A stretch of 24,065 bases of DNA from Peptococcaceae bacterium (GTDB lineage Bacteria; Bacillota; Dehalobacteriia; UBA7702): positions 1 to 24,065 of the forward strand of contig DXZC01000011.1 of NCBI GenBank assembly GCA_019415505.1, in the 5' to 3' direction. Positions 6,620 through 14,091 of this stretch are shown here, piece after piece. Under the pieces are notes generated by a model, which worked only from the letters and a program-made list of their open reading frames with translations, ran no database searches and was not told the DNA's origin. The first letter of the stretch is position 1, and every line of letters starts with the position of its first letter. Both the position numbers and the translations under genes were made by a program.

Positions 6620-7054
6620 ATGACTGTAAAGCAATTATCTGTTTTTGTACAGAATATACCAGGCCGTTTGGCGGAAATAACCGGCTTTCTGGCCCAGCAT
6701 AACATAAATTTACGGGCCATTTCTATGGCGGATACCACTGATTTTGGTATACTCCGCCTGATTGTTGACGACCCGGAGCATAGCGCTAAATTACTGCGGG
6801 ACAATGATTATACAGTGTCCATAACTGAGGTTCTGGCGGTGGGCTTTGCTGATACCCCCGGCTCATTAGCCCAGGTTTTAGCTTTATTGGCAACGGAATC
6901 CATTAGTGTTGATTATGCTTACGCTTTTGTCTGCGATGATGACGAGGGAGCTTGTATAATCCTGAAGCCCTCGGATTTATCCCGTGCCACGGAGCTGATT
7001 AAGGCTCAGAAGGGCGTAAAATTATACGCTCCGGAGGATATCTATAATTTTTAA
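6620..7054 (+). CDS. tandem ACT-domain protein paired with paaK
   Basis: This 144-residue protein consists of two ACT domains and nothing else: residues ~3-70 (VKQLSVFVQNIPGRLAEITGFLAQHNINLRAISMAD) and ~72-144 (VLAVGFADTPGSLAQVLALLATESISVDYAYAF). ACT domains bind amino acids or related ligands and usually act as allosteric sensors. An AAAGGAGG site precedes ATG 6620. The gene shares the paaK promoter (29-bp gap) and ends before the terminator at 7098-7135, so it probably senses the amino acid related to the PaaK substrate. That role is inferred from context, not demonstrated. Confidence 0.85.
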   Translation: MTVKQLSVFVQNIPGRLAEITGFLAQHNINLRAISMADTTDFGILRLIVDDPEHSAKLLRDNDYTVSITEVLAVGFADTPGSLAQVLALLATESISVDYAYAFVCDDDEGACIILKPSDLSRATELIKAQKGVKLYAPEDIYNF

Positions 7055-7075
7055 AGGAGTTAAACTATGGTTTAG
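7053..7075 (+). other. ribosome binding site followed by a two-codon frame (ATG GTT TAG)
   Basis: AAAGGAG (7053-7059) begins on the last base of the ACT-gene stop codon. It is followed at good spacing by ATG (7067), GTT and TAG (7073-7075), and then by the operon terminator. It looks like the start of a lost third gene or a minimal start-stop element. The signal is clear but its function is unknown. Confidence 0.4.
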
Positions 7076-7097
7076 CTACCCCTGGCTGAAAATAAGG

Positions 7098-7135
7098 AAT
7101 CCCGAATCTTTTGGGCAGAAAGATTCGGGATTTTT
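7098..7135 (+). terminator. intrinsic terminator of the paaK-ACT operon
   Basis: A perfect 13-bp stem (7099-7111 with 7119-7131; core CCCGAATCTTT / AAAGATTCGGG) with a 7-nt loop is followed by TTTTT. It separates the paaK operon from the ilvD promoter. Confidence 0.92.
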
Positions 7136-7149
7136 AATACAATTATTCC

Positions 7150-7178
7150 TTGCAAAATTACGGTAATTTTTATATAAT
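7150..7178 (+). promoter_or_regulatory. promoter of the ilvD-ilvN-ilvB-leuA operon
   Basis: TTGCAA (7150-7155), exactly 17 bp and TATAAT (7173-7178) form a strong promoter. The predicted start near 7185 leaves only ~30 nt before ilvD. There is therefore no room for a T-box or peptide attenuator, and control is likely at initiation. Confidence 0.8.
7154..7170. promoter_or_regulatory. palindromic operator inside the ilv promoter
   Basis: AAAATTAC-G-GTAATTTT is a perfect 8+1+8 palindrome filling the spacer between -35 and -10, the classic place for a repressor site. The inner ATTAC-G-GTAAT is the complement of the palindrome at 2784-2794 upstream of mttB. It does not match the CodY box I know. 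Confidence 0.6.
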
Positions 7179-7214
7179 AATATGATAAAACAAAAATAGG
7201 AGGCGTGTAATATT

Positions 7215-8876
7215 ATGCGAAGCGATATAATGAAAAAAGGCCCTGAACGCTCCTCCCAGCGTTCCCTGTTAAAGGCTTTGGGTTTGGTAGACGAAGAGAT
7301 TAACCGCCCCATTATTGGGGTTGTCAATAGTTTTAACGAGATTGTACCGGGTCACGTCCATTTGCGGACCATCGCTGAGGCGGTAAAAGCCGGTGTGCGC
7401 ATGGCTGGTGGCACGCCGGTAGAATTTAGTACCATTGGTGTCTGCGACGGTATCGCTATGGGGCATACTGGCATGAAATACTCCCTGGCCAGCCGGGAGT
7501 TAATCGCCGATTCTGTAGAGGTCATGGCTACCGCCCATAGTTTGGACGGCCTAGTTTTCATTCCCAACTGTGATAAAATTGTGCCGGGTATGCTGATGGC
7601 GGCGGCCCGGTTGAATATACCCGCTGTCTTTGTCAGTGGCGGGCCTATGCTGCCCGGTAAGCTCAAGGGCAAAACCCTGGATCTCAATTCCTCCTTTGAG
7701 GCTATGGGGGCTTACGCGGCCGGGAAAATAAGCGAGTCGGAACTGTGCGCAGTGGAGGATAATTGCTGCCCTGGCTGCGGCTCTTGTTCTGGTATGTTTA
7801 CGGCAAATTCCATGAACTGTATAACCGAGGTTTTGGGTATGGGCCTGCCGGGTAACGGTACTATTCCCGCGGTACACAGCGGTCGTATCCGTTTAGCTAA
7901 AAAAGCCGGTATGCAGGTTATGACAATGGTAGCTAAGAATATTTGCCCCTTAGATATTATGACGCCGGAGGTATTCCGCAACGCCCTCACTGTTGATATG
8001 GCCTTAGGTTGCTCCACCAATACGGTGCTGCATTTACCGGCCATTGCCCATGAGGCTGGGGTTGAATTGGATTTGGACTTGGTTAATGAAGTTTCCCAAA
8101 AAACACCCCACCTGTGTAAGCTGGCCCCCGCTGGGGAACACCACATTGACCAGCTCCACGCCGCCGGGGGTATACCCGCTGTGATGCGCCGCCTGGCTGA
8201 TAAGGGGTTATTATATTTAGACGGCATTACAGTTACGGATAAAACCTTTAAGGAAAATCTTGAAAAGGTAGAGGTTTTAGACGATGAAATTATTCGTCCC
8301 TTAGACGCTCCCTATAGCGAGAAGGGGGGACTGGCTATTTTATACGGTAATTTGGCGGCAGACGGCGCTGTAGTTAAGCAGGCGGCTGTTGCTGACGCCA
8401 TGTTGGTTCACGAAGGTCCGGCCCGGGTCTTTGATGGTGAAGAAGAAGCTGTGGCGGCTTTATACGGCGGCAAAATTAAGCCTAACGATGTTATAGTTAT
8501 ACGCTATGAAGGCCCTAAAGGAGGGCCGGGTATGCGGGAGATGCTGACCCCCACCTCTGCTGTACAGGGTATGGGTTTAGGCGAAAGCGTGGCTCTGTTG
8601 ACTGACGGGCGTTTTTCCGGTGCAACTAGAGGCGCGGCTATTGGCCATGTTTCCCCGGAGGCGGCGGAAGGCGGCCTTATTGGTTTGGTAGAGGAGGGGG
8701 ATATTATTGCCATAAATATTCCCGACCATAAGCTGGAGTTAAAGGTGGAGGAAAGCGTTTTAGCGGCCCGCCGCCAGAAATGGCAAAAACCGGAGCCTAA
8801 GATTAACCATGGTTATCTTGGCAAGTACGCTAAAAGAGTTACTTCAGCCTCTACTGGGGCTATATTGCAAGGCTGA
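7215..8876 (+). CDS. ilvD: dihydroxy-acid dehydratase
   Basis: This Fe-S dehydratase converts 2,3-dihydroxyisovalerate and 2,3-dihydroxy-3-methylvalerate to the 2-keto acids, the third common step of valine and isoleucine synthesis. It is 553 residues long, normal for the family. Motifs: VVNSFNEIVPGHVHL (36-50), GVCDGIAMGHTGMKYSLASRELIADS (75-100), FIPNCDKIVPGM (115-126) and EDNCCPGCGSCSGMF (181-195). GHVSPEAAEGG lies near the C-terminus. The cysteines at 77, 119 and in the CCPGCGSC cluster are candidates for the cluster ligands; the lack of Cys in IVPGHVHL resembles the oxygen-sensitive E. coli-type enzyme. AGGAGG at 7199-7204 sits about ten bases before the ATG. It is the first gene of the operon. 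Confidence 0.97.
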   Translation: MRSDIMKKGPERSSQRSLLKALGLVDEEINRPIIGVVNSFNEIVPGHVHLRTIAEAVKAGVRMAGGTPVEFSTIGVCDGIAMGHTGMKYSLASRELIADSVEVMATAHSLDGLVFIPNCDKIVPGMLMAAARLNIPAVFVSGGPMLPGKLKGKTLDLNSSFEAMGAYAAGKISESELCAVEDNCCPGCGSCSGMFTANSMNCITEVLGMGLPGNGTIPAVHSGRIRLAKKAGMQVMTMVAKNICPLDIMTPEVFRNALTVDMALGCSTNTVLHLPAIAHEAGVELDLDLVNEVSQKTPHLCKLAPAGEHHIDQLHAAGGIPAVMRRLADKGLLYLDGITVTDKTFKENLEKVEVLDDEIIRPLDAPYSEKGGLAILYGNLAADGAVVKQAAVADAMLVHEGPARVFDGEEEAVAALYGGKIKPNDVIVIRYEGPKGGPGMREMLTPTSAVQGMGLGESVALLTDGRFSGATRGAAIGHVSPEAAEGGLIGLVEEGDIIAINIPDHKLELKVEESVLAARRQKWQKPEPKINHGYLGKYAKRVTSASTGAILQG

Positions 8877-8911
8877 GGATATTAGGGGCTTTTGGGAGAG
8901 GAGGACAAGTT

Positions 8912-9412
8912 ATGCTACATGTTTTATCTGTACAAACCCGGAATAAAGCCGGGGTCTTAATGCGGGTAGCGGGACTTTTTGCCCGCCGGGGCTTTAATAT
9001 TGATAGCCTGGCCGTAGGTACCACGGAAAACCCGGCTATGTCCCGTATGACCATTGTGGTGGAGGGGGACGACCGTATTATCGAGCAGGTAACAAAACAA
9101 CTGTATAAGCTCATAGACGTGGTGAAAATTCAGGATATAACCGATGTGCCCAATGTGGGCCGGGAGCTTGTTCTCTTCAAAGTTCAGGTTAAGCCGGAAA
9201 ACCGCAGCGAGGTCATGGAAACCATGCTCCATGTTTTCCGGGCCCGTATTGTGGATATCAACAACGATTCCCTGATGATTGAAGCCACCGGCGACGGCGA
9301 GAAAATAGAGGCCATGGAAGCGTATTTAGAGCCCTTTGGCATTAAGGAAATGGCCCGTACCGGTAAGGTTGCCCTTACCCGTGGCGCTAAGAAAGGGAGG
9401 CGGAAGCTATGA
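8912..9412 (+). CDS. ilvN: acetolactate synthase, small (regulatory) subunit
   Basis: This 166-residue regulatory subunit binds IlvB, raises its activity and confers valine feedback inhibition. The N-terminal ACT domain is clear (LSVQTRNKAGVLMRVAGLFARRGFNIDSLAVG, residues ~4-35), followed by TENPAMSRMTIVVEGDD. The C-terminal ALS_ss domain starts near residue 80 (ELVLFKVQVKPENRSEVMETMLHVFRARIVDI). GAGGAGG precedes ATG 8912, 35 bp after ilvD. Its stop codon overlaps the ilvB start as ATGA, so the two subunits are translationally coupled, as expected for partners of one complex. It could equally be named ilvH. Confidence 0.95.
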   Translation: MLHVLSVQTRNKAGVLMRVAGLFARRGFNIDSLAVGTTENPAMSRMTIVVEGDDRIIEQVTKQLYKLIDVVKIQDITDVPNVGRELVLFKVQVKPENRSEVMETMLHVFRARIVDINNDSLMIEATGDGEKIEAMEAYLEPFGIKEMARTGKVALTRGAKKGRRKL

Positions 9413-11073
9413 AAACAGGCGCGGCAGCTATCATTGAATCTTTAGAGCGCAATGGCGTTGATTTGGTCTTTAGTTATCCTGGCGGCGCAATTCTCCCGGT
9501 TTATGACGCCCTGGGTAAAAGCGGAATTCGCAATGTTTTGGTACGTCAGGAGCAGGGAGCGGTACACGCGGCCAGCGGTTACGCCCGGCGCACCGGTCGA
9601 CCGGGAGTTGTCATAGCCACCTCCGGCCCTGGAGCCACCAACCTGGTGACGGGTATAGCTACTGCTAATATGGATTCCGTACCTATTGTACTCATTACCG
9701 GCCAGGTGGCCACCTCCCTCATAGGCACTGACGCCTTTCAGGAAACGGATATCACCGGGATAACCCAGCCCATAACTAAGCACAATTATTTGGTAAAAGA
9801 CCCTGAGGATTTAGCCTCAGTGATAGACGAAGCCTTTCACATTGCCAACAGCGGCCGCAAAGGGCCGGTTTTGATAGATGTGCCCAAGGATATTGCGGCA
9901 GCTCCCTGTAAAGGCGAGCATAAAAAACAATTTGACTTGCCCGGTTATCAGCCCACTACCAAGGGGAGCGCCAAGCAGATTAAAACAGCTCTGGCTTTGA
10001 TAAAGGAGGCTACAAAGCCCCTAATTTTTGCCGGCGGCGGCGTTGTCAGCGCCGGAGCATCCGAGGAAGTGGAAAAACTAGCCCGCACTATCGGCGCGCC
10101 GGTTTGTTCCACTCTGATGGGCTTAGGCTCCCTGGCTACTGATAATGAGCTAAACCTTGGTATGGTGGGGCTTCATGGCCGGCCTGGGGCTAATTTGGCG
10201 ATTTCCCATTGTGATTTGCTCATTGCCATTGGCTGCCGTTTTGACGACAGAGTGACGTTAAATAACGGCAATTTTGCCCAAAATATGAAGATAATTCATA
10301 TTGACATAGACCCGGCGGAAATTGGTAAGAATATTTTATCCGGCACTCCCATTGTGGGCGATGTGAAGCTGGTGTTAAAGGACATTAACGCCAAAGTGGA
10401 ACGCAAGGCTGGTAATGAATGGCTGGAACAAGCGACAGAGTGGCGTAAGCTAGCGGCCTATAAGACAAAGGACGGGGATAATCCCCTAGCCCCCAAGGTA
10501 ATAGAAACCTTGAACGAGCTTACTGATGGAGCGGCTGTTTTAGTTACCGATGTGGGACAACACCAAATGTTCGCCGCCCAGAACGGCCGTATTGAAGCTG
10601 GCCCCAATTTTATTACTTCCGGCGGCTTGGGCACCATGGGTTATGGCCTGCCGGCGGCGCTGGGCGCTAAGTTAGCCAGTCCGGAAAAAACCGTTGTGGC
10701 CATAACTGGCGACGGTAGTTTTCAGATGAATTTTAACGAATTAGGTACCATAGCTCAGGAAAAACAGGACGTTAAGATTTTGCTGTTCAACAACTCCTGT
10801 TTAGGCATGGTACGCCAATTACAGCATTTTTACAGCAATAAGGAGTACTATGGCGTTGACCTGGAGGGCAACCCCAATTTCGCCGCCATTGCCAGGGCTT
10901 ACGGCTTTGGCGCCTATGTGTTGGACGAAGCGAGGGCCGTGAAAAAGACAATGTCCCAGTGGTTATCCCACCGGGGAACAGCCTTGTTAGAAGTGCGGCT
11001 CAGCAAAGAGGATTTAGTATTTCCTATGGTTCTAAACGGTACGCCCTTGGCGAATATGGTCTTGGAGGACTAA
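9409..11073 (+). CDS. ilvB: acetolactate synthase, large (catalytic) subunit
   Basis: This 554-residue thiamine diphosphate enzyme condenses two pyruvates to acetolactate, or pyruvate with 2-ketobutyrate to acetohydroxybutyrate. The three family domains are present: N-terminal PYR domain with the catalytic Glu in VRQEQGAVHAASGYAR (E48), the central domain (~190-325), and the C-terminal PP domain. The PP domain has the ThDP motif GDGSFQMNF...NN (GDGS at 434-437, NN at 461-462). Association with ilvN and the full length argue for the anabolic, FAD-containing form rather than catabolic AlsS. The start overlaps the ilvN stop (ATGA), with GGGAGG-like sequence upstream. Confidence 0.96.
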   Translation: MKTGAAAIIESLERNGVDLVFSYPGGAILPVYDALGKSGIRNVLVRQEQGAVHAASGYARRTGRPGVVIATSGPGATNLVTGIATANMDSVPIVLITGQVATSLIGTDAFQETDITGITQPITKHNYLVKDPEDLASVIDEAFHIANSGRKGPVLIDVPKDIAAAPCKGEHKKQFDLPGYQPTTKGSAKQIKTALALIKEATKPLIFAGGGVVSAGASEEVEKLARTIGAPVCSTLMGLGSLATDNELNLGMVGLHGRPGANLAISHCDLLIAIGCRFDDRVTLNNGNFAQNMKIIHIDIDPAEIGKNILSGTPIVGDVKLVLKDINAKVERKAGNEWLEQATEWRKLAAYKTKDGDNPLAPKVIETLNELTDGAAVLVTDVGQHQMFAAQNGRIEAGPNFITSGGLGTMGYGLPAALGAKLASPEKTVVAITGDGSFQMNFNELGTIAQEKQDVKILLFNNSCLGMVRQLQHFYSNKEYYGVDLEGNPNFAAIARAYGFGAYVLDEARAVKKTMSQWLSHRGTALLEVRLSKEDLVFPMVLNGTPLANMVLED

Positions 11074-11074
11074 A

Positions 11075-12610
11075 ATGCGGGACAAAAATGTGGCTATTTT
11101 TGATACAACTTTGCGGGACGGCGAGCAAACGCCGGGCCTAAACTTTAATTTTCAGGAAAAAACGGAGATAGCGGAACAGCTGGGCCGCCTCAAGGTAGAT
11201 GTGATAGAGGCTGGCTTCCCGGTTATTTCCCCTGGGGATATGGAGGCCGTGGGGTCTATTGCTAGAATAGTCAAAGGCCCGGTTATTTGCGCCTTTGCCC
11301 GCCCCAATATTAAGGATATTGACGCTGTGCGGGAGGCCTTAGCTCCGGCCAAGCGGCGGCGCATACATATCTGCATAGCCACCTCTGACCTGCATATGCA
11401 GTATAAACTTAACATGACCAGAGAACAGGTGTTGTCAGCGGTGGCTACTCATTTGCGTTACGCTGCTAAATACTTTGATGATATAGAGTTCTCCGGGGAG
11501 GATGCTTTTCGTTCGGATCCCCAATTTTTGCAGGAGGTTTACCAGTTAGCCATTGAGTCTGGGGCTACGGTTCTGAACCTGCCCGATACTGTGGGCTATG
11601 CTTTACCCTCGGAATTTGGCAGTTTTGTGAAAAAAATTAGGGAATTGGTGCCGGATAGCGATAAAGTGACCTGGAGCTGCCATTGCCATAACGACTTGGG
11701 CATGGCAGTAGCCAATGCCCTGGCGGCGGTGGAAAACGGCGTGCGGCAGGTGGAATGTACTATTAATGGCCTGGGGGAACGGGCTGGCAATACCGCCTTA
11801 GAGGAATTAACCATGGCCCTGTCCACCAGAAAGCAGCTTTTGGGTTTAGATACTAACCTGGAAAAAAAGGAGCTGGGGCGCACCTGCCGGCTGGTTTCCA
11901 GCCTTTCCGGTATGGCTATACCCCGCAATAAGGCCATTACAGGGCGGAACGCTTTTCTCCATGAAAGCGGCATACACCAGGATGGGGTGTTGAAAAACCG
12001 GGCTACCTATGAGATAATGGACCCCCACAGCATAGGCATTTACTCGGAAGAGATTACCCTAGGGAAGCATTCGGGACGTCACGGTTTTAAAGAACATCTG
12101 GAAAAGTTGGGCTTTTTCCTGAGCGACCCGGATTTTAAAGAAGTCTATAAAAATTTTAAATCCCTGGCTGACCGCAAAAAGGATATCAGTGATCGGGATA
12201 TTGAGGTGCTCATTGAGGAACAGATTAGAGCTGTGCCGGAATATTGGAAAATTGATTATTTTCATATTTCCTCGGTTAGCCAGATGAGCGCTACGGCAAC
12301 GGTAAAGCTAAGTTCCAGGGAGGGCACTATAGAGGAAGCTTCCTGTGGCGACGGCCCCATTAGCGCTATCTTTAACGCCATAAACAGGTGTACTGGCCTG
12401 CAGGTAAAATTAACCCAATATTCCCTTAATGCCGTTACCGGCGGCACCGACGCTATTGGTGAAGCTCTCACCCAGATTGAATTTGTCGGCGCTAATTACA
12501 ATGGCCGGGGCATTAGCACCGATATTTTAGAGGCTTCGGCTAAATCCTATGTAAACGCCATCAATAGGGCCTTATATATTAGGAACACCTCGCAGACGCT
12601 AAAAAAATAG
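11075..12610 (+). CDS. leuA: 2-isopropylmalate synthase
   Basis: This 511-residue enzyme condenses 2-ketoisovalerate with acetyl-CoA, the first committed step of leucine synthesis. The DRE-TIM catalytic domain opens with FDTTLRDGEQTPG (9-21) and carries the metal-binding SCHCHNDLGMA (His203 and His205) and the NGLGERAGNTALEE loop. LGKHSGRHGFKEHL follows near residue 330. The C-terminal LeuA dimer domain (~385-505) is the leucine-binding allosteric part and is intact. The related citramalate and homocitrate synthases are less likely given the ilv context and length. Its ATG comes one base after the ilvB stop, with GGAGG inside the ilvB 3' end, so it is the last, coupled gene of the operon. Confidence 0.95.
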   Translation: MRDKNVAIFDTTLRDGEQTPGLNFNFQEKTEIAEQLGRLKVDVIEAGFPVISPGDMEAVGSIARIVKGPVICAFARPNIKDIDAVREALAPAKRRRIHICIATSDLHMQYKLNMTREQVLSAVATHLRYAAKYFDDIEFSGEDAFRSDPQFLQEVYQLAIESGATVLNLPDTVGYALPSEFGSFVKKIRELVPDSDKVTWSCHCHNDLGMAVANALAAVENGVRQVECTINGLGERAGNTALEELTMALSTRKQLLGLDTNLEKKELGRTCRLVSSLSGMAIPRNKAITGRNAFLHESGIHQDGVLKNRATYEIMDPHSIGIYSEEITLGKHSGRHGFKEHLEKLGFFLSDPDFKEVYKNFKSLADRKKDISDRDIEVLIEEQIRAVPEYWKIDYFHISSVSQMSATATVKLSSREGTIEEASCGDGPISAIFNAINRCTGLQVKLTQYSLNAVTGGTDAIGEALTQIEFVGANYNGRGISTDILEASAKSYVNAINRALYIRNTSQTLKK

Positions 12611-12687
12611 TTATTGTTGTTTTTTTGAATTTTATTTTTCACTATATTTTTTAGCAAACTATTTTTGGCGCATCTATTTTTAGACAT

Positions 12688-12721
12688 AAAAAACCCCCGG
12701 TCCTGGTTCCGGGGGTTTTTT
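12688..12721. terminator. bidirectional intrinsic terminator after leuA
   Basis: AAAAAACCCCCGG (12688-12700) pairs perfectly with CCGGGGGTTTTTT (12709-12721) around an 8-nt loop. A-run and T-run flank the GC stem, so it can end leuA transcription on the plus strand and transcripts from the right on the minus strand. Confidence 0.93.
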
Positions 12722-12729
12722 CATAATAG

Positions 12730-12778
12730 AAGGGAAAACTAATGAAAAGGTTTTTCTCACTTGGTACAATTATAATAT
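12730..12778 (-). repeat. hairpin-associated repeat, copy 3
   Basis: Read on the minus strand, this 49-base segment matches copies 1 and 2 (21772-21823 and 21977-22027). It has TATTAT, four bases, GTACC, then GAGAAAAACCTTTTCATTAG and GTTTTCCCTT. Like the others it stops just before a strong hairpin, here the leuA terminator, 8 bases away. It is the most diverged of the three. Confidence 0.7.
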
Positions 12779-12863
12779 ACCCCAAATTGTTGATGAATTA
12801 TTCAACTTGTTAAGGAAAAATAAGGTATTAATTGTGAACATTATGTGTTTTAACCCTTTTATC

Positions 12864-13301
12864 TTATTTTTTAGTTTTTTTGTAAGCCTTTAATAGATCA
12901 TTGTACTTATAGCCCTTCAGACGAAAATATACTTCATAGCCCAAGGAAATGATTATGAACATAGCCACAAAGATCAGGACAAAGCTGAGCCAGGCGCCGA
13001 CTAAATTGCGGGGAAACCAATCAAAGGTCAGGGCTATAGCGGTGAGAATAATAAAAAAGGGTAGGGCAAAAATTATCATGCGTTTAGCATAGCTCATATT
13101 TTTAAAAACTAAATCAGTATAAGCAATCAGTTGGCAAAGACTGCCAAATAGGGCTATCAGCAGCAGGGAAAACAGGATGGGAAGTTTCACAGCGGTTAAA
13201 CCCAGACAATAGGCTACTATCATGTATATTGTCACAGCGCTGGTAAAGATGAAGCAAGCGGCGGCTAAATAGCGCCATAGAAATGTGAGCCATTTATTCA
13301 T
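12864..13301 (-). CDS. DUF3021 family membrane protein
   Basis: This 145-residue membrane protein has four hydrophobic segments: residues ~6-32, ~39-60, ~72-92 and ~100-124. It ends in a basic cytoplasmic tail (RLKGYKYNDLLKAYKKTKK). This is the pattern of DUF3021 proteins, which in Bacillota typically sit next to a LytTR transcription factor, exactly as here. The family's biochemical role is not known; it is thought to modulate the partner regulator. Its ATG overlaps the lytTR stop codon (ATGA), so the two are translationally coupled. Confidence 0.8.
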   Translation of the reverse strand: MNKWLTFLWRYLAAACFIFTSAVTIYMIVAYCLGLTAVKLPILFSLLLIALFGSLCQLIAYTDLVFKNMSYAKRMIIFALPFFIILTAIALTFDWFPRNLVGAWLSFVLIFVAMFIIISLGYEVYFRLKGYKYNDLLKAYKKTKK

Positions 13302-13753
13302 AATTTTTCCTCCTTAATCATACCCAGTTTATGCTTAATACCCCGGCTATACTGGCGGGAAACATAGAGCTGTTCACCGTTATCCATGGTTAAAATCAGG
13401 CGGCCGCCAAATTCCGGGCGCAGGGATTTGATTTGCTGAAAGTTGATAATCGTTGACTTGGAAGCGCGAAAAAAATCGTAAGCTTTTAATCTATCCTCTA
13501 ATTCATAGAGTTTAAGGGCGGTTTCATAAACATCGTCATGGGTGTAAAAGAAGGTTTTTTTGTCCACCGTATCTATGTAGAGGATTTCTTCGGCGGAGAG
13601 AATATAGGTTTCTCCCTCTTTAACCCCGGTTATTTTTTGCGCAAAGACCCGTAGTGTAGCCAAAAGACGCAAGGTTTCCGCATCTGTGCTGCCGCAGTTG
13701 ATGATTACCTCAGTTTCCTGGTATTTAGGGTCCTGATTAATGTGAATTTTCAC
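13298..13753 (-). CDS. LytTR-domain DNA-binding regulator
   Basis: This 151-residue transcription factor has no receiver domain. After a short N-terminal segment (~1-45) comes the LytTR domain, with GETYILSAEEILYIDTVDKKTFFYTHDDVYET. LEDRLKAYDFFRASKSTIINFQQIKSLRPEFGGRLILTMDNGEQLYVSRQYSRGIKHKLG carries the typical F-RASKS-IIN and L-V-R-Y cores. The start is GTG at 13753 with GGGGG eight to nine bases upstream. Such stand-alone LytTR/DUF3021 pairs often regulate themselves or nearby genes; no target can be deduced here. Confidence 0.85.
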   Translation of the reverse strand: MKIHINQDPKYQETEVIINCGSTDAETLRLLATLRVFAQKITGVKEGETYILSAEEILYIDTVDKKTFFYTHDDVYETALKLYELEDRLKAYDFFRASKSTIINFQQIKSLRPEFGGRLILTMDNGEQLYVSRQYSRGIKHKLGMIKEEKL

Positions 13754-13786
13754 GAGCCGTACCCCCTTTCTCTGTTTTCTAATAAT

Positions 13787-13815
13787 ATTATAGTGCTGTT
13801 TAAGGGCCTTTTCAA
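13787..13815 (-). promoter_or_regulatory. promoter of the lytTR-DUF3021 operon
   Basis: On the minus strand TTGAAA (13815-13810), a 17-bp spacer and a consensus TATAAT (13792-13787) are present. The predicted start near 13780 gives a ~27-nt leader. I found no clear LytTR direct repeats upstream of the -35. Confidence 0.8.
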
Positions 13816-13889
13816 TGACTTTTGCCTATGTGGTAATTATCGGGGCCTTAGTTGCTGCCTAGATATAATAAAGGGTAATTCTCCTCACG

Positions 13890-13916
13890 AAAAAACGCCC
13901 GGTTTTGAACCGGGTG
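13890..13916 (-). terminator. minus-strand intrinsic terminator upstream of lytTR
   Basis: CCCGGTT (13898-13904) and AACCGGG (13908-13914) pair around a TTG loop, with two more pairs outside. On the minus strand the stem is followed by six T (complement of 13890-13895). It would stop minus-strand transcription before the lytTR promoter. Confidence 0.8.
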
Positions 13917-14058
13917 CTAGGTGGGGGAGGGTGGATTATTGGCCAGTTAAATTATTTATGGCTTGTCAGCTTTGTTTGCCGGAGTTGTTTTATAACCTTG
14001 GTTTTTGCTTTGGCTCAAGGCCTTTACTCCCATTTTATCATCATGTAGCTGTAAAGTT

Positions 14059-14091
14059 AAAAAGTGCCCGGCATTGAATAATGCCGGGCAC
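14059..14091 (-). terminator. minus-strand intrinsic terminator, second in tandem
   Basis: A perfect 12-bp stem GTGCCCGGCATT / AATGCCGGGCAC (14064-14075 with 14080-14091) with a GAAT loop ends, on the minus strand, in TTTTT (complement of 14059-14063). Together with the terminator at 13890-13916 it insulates lytTR from minus-strand transcription from the proB side. Confidence 0.85.

Noticed and set aside
7154..7170. CodY binding site
   Set aside because: The palindrome AAAATTAC-G-GTAATTTT does not fit the AATTTTCWGAAAATT consensus.
7136..7214. T-box or leader-peptide attenuator before ilvD
   Set aside because: The only hairpin is the terminator of the preceding operon, upstream of the promoter. 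The leader after the TATAAT box is about 30 nt.
5277..12610. Numerous long antisense frames within paaK, ilvD, ilvB and leuA
   Set aside because: All lie opposite strongly supported genes, lack ribosome binding sites and show low-complexity, unprotein-like translations.
13742..14077. 111-codon plus-strand frame
   Set aside because: It runs through the lytTR promoter and two terminator hairpins, has no ribosome binding site and no recognisable domain; chance frame.
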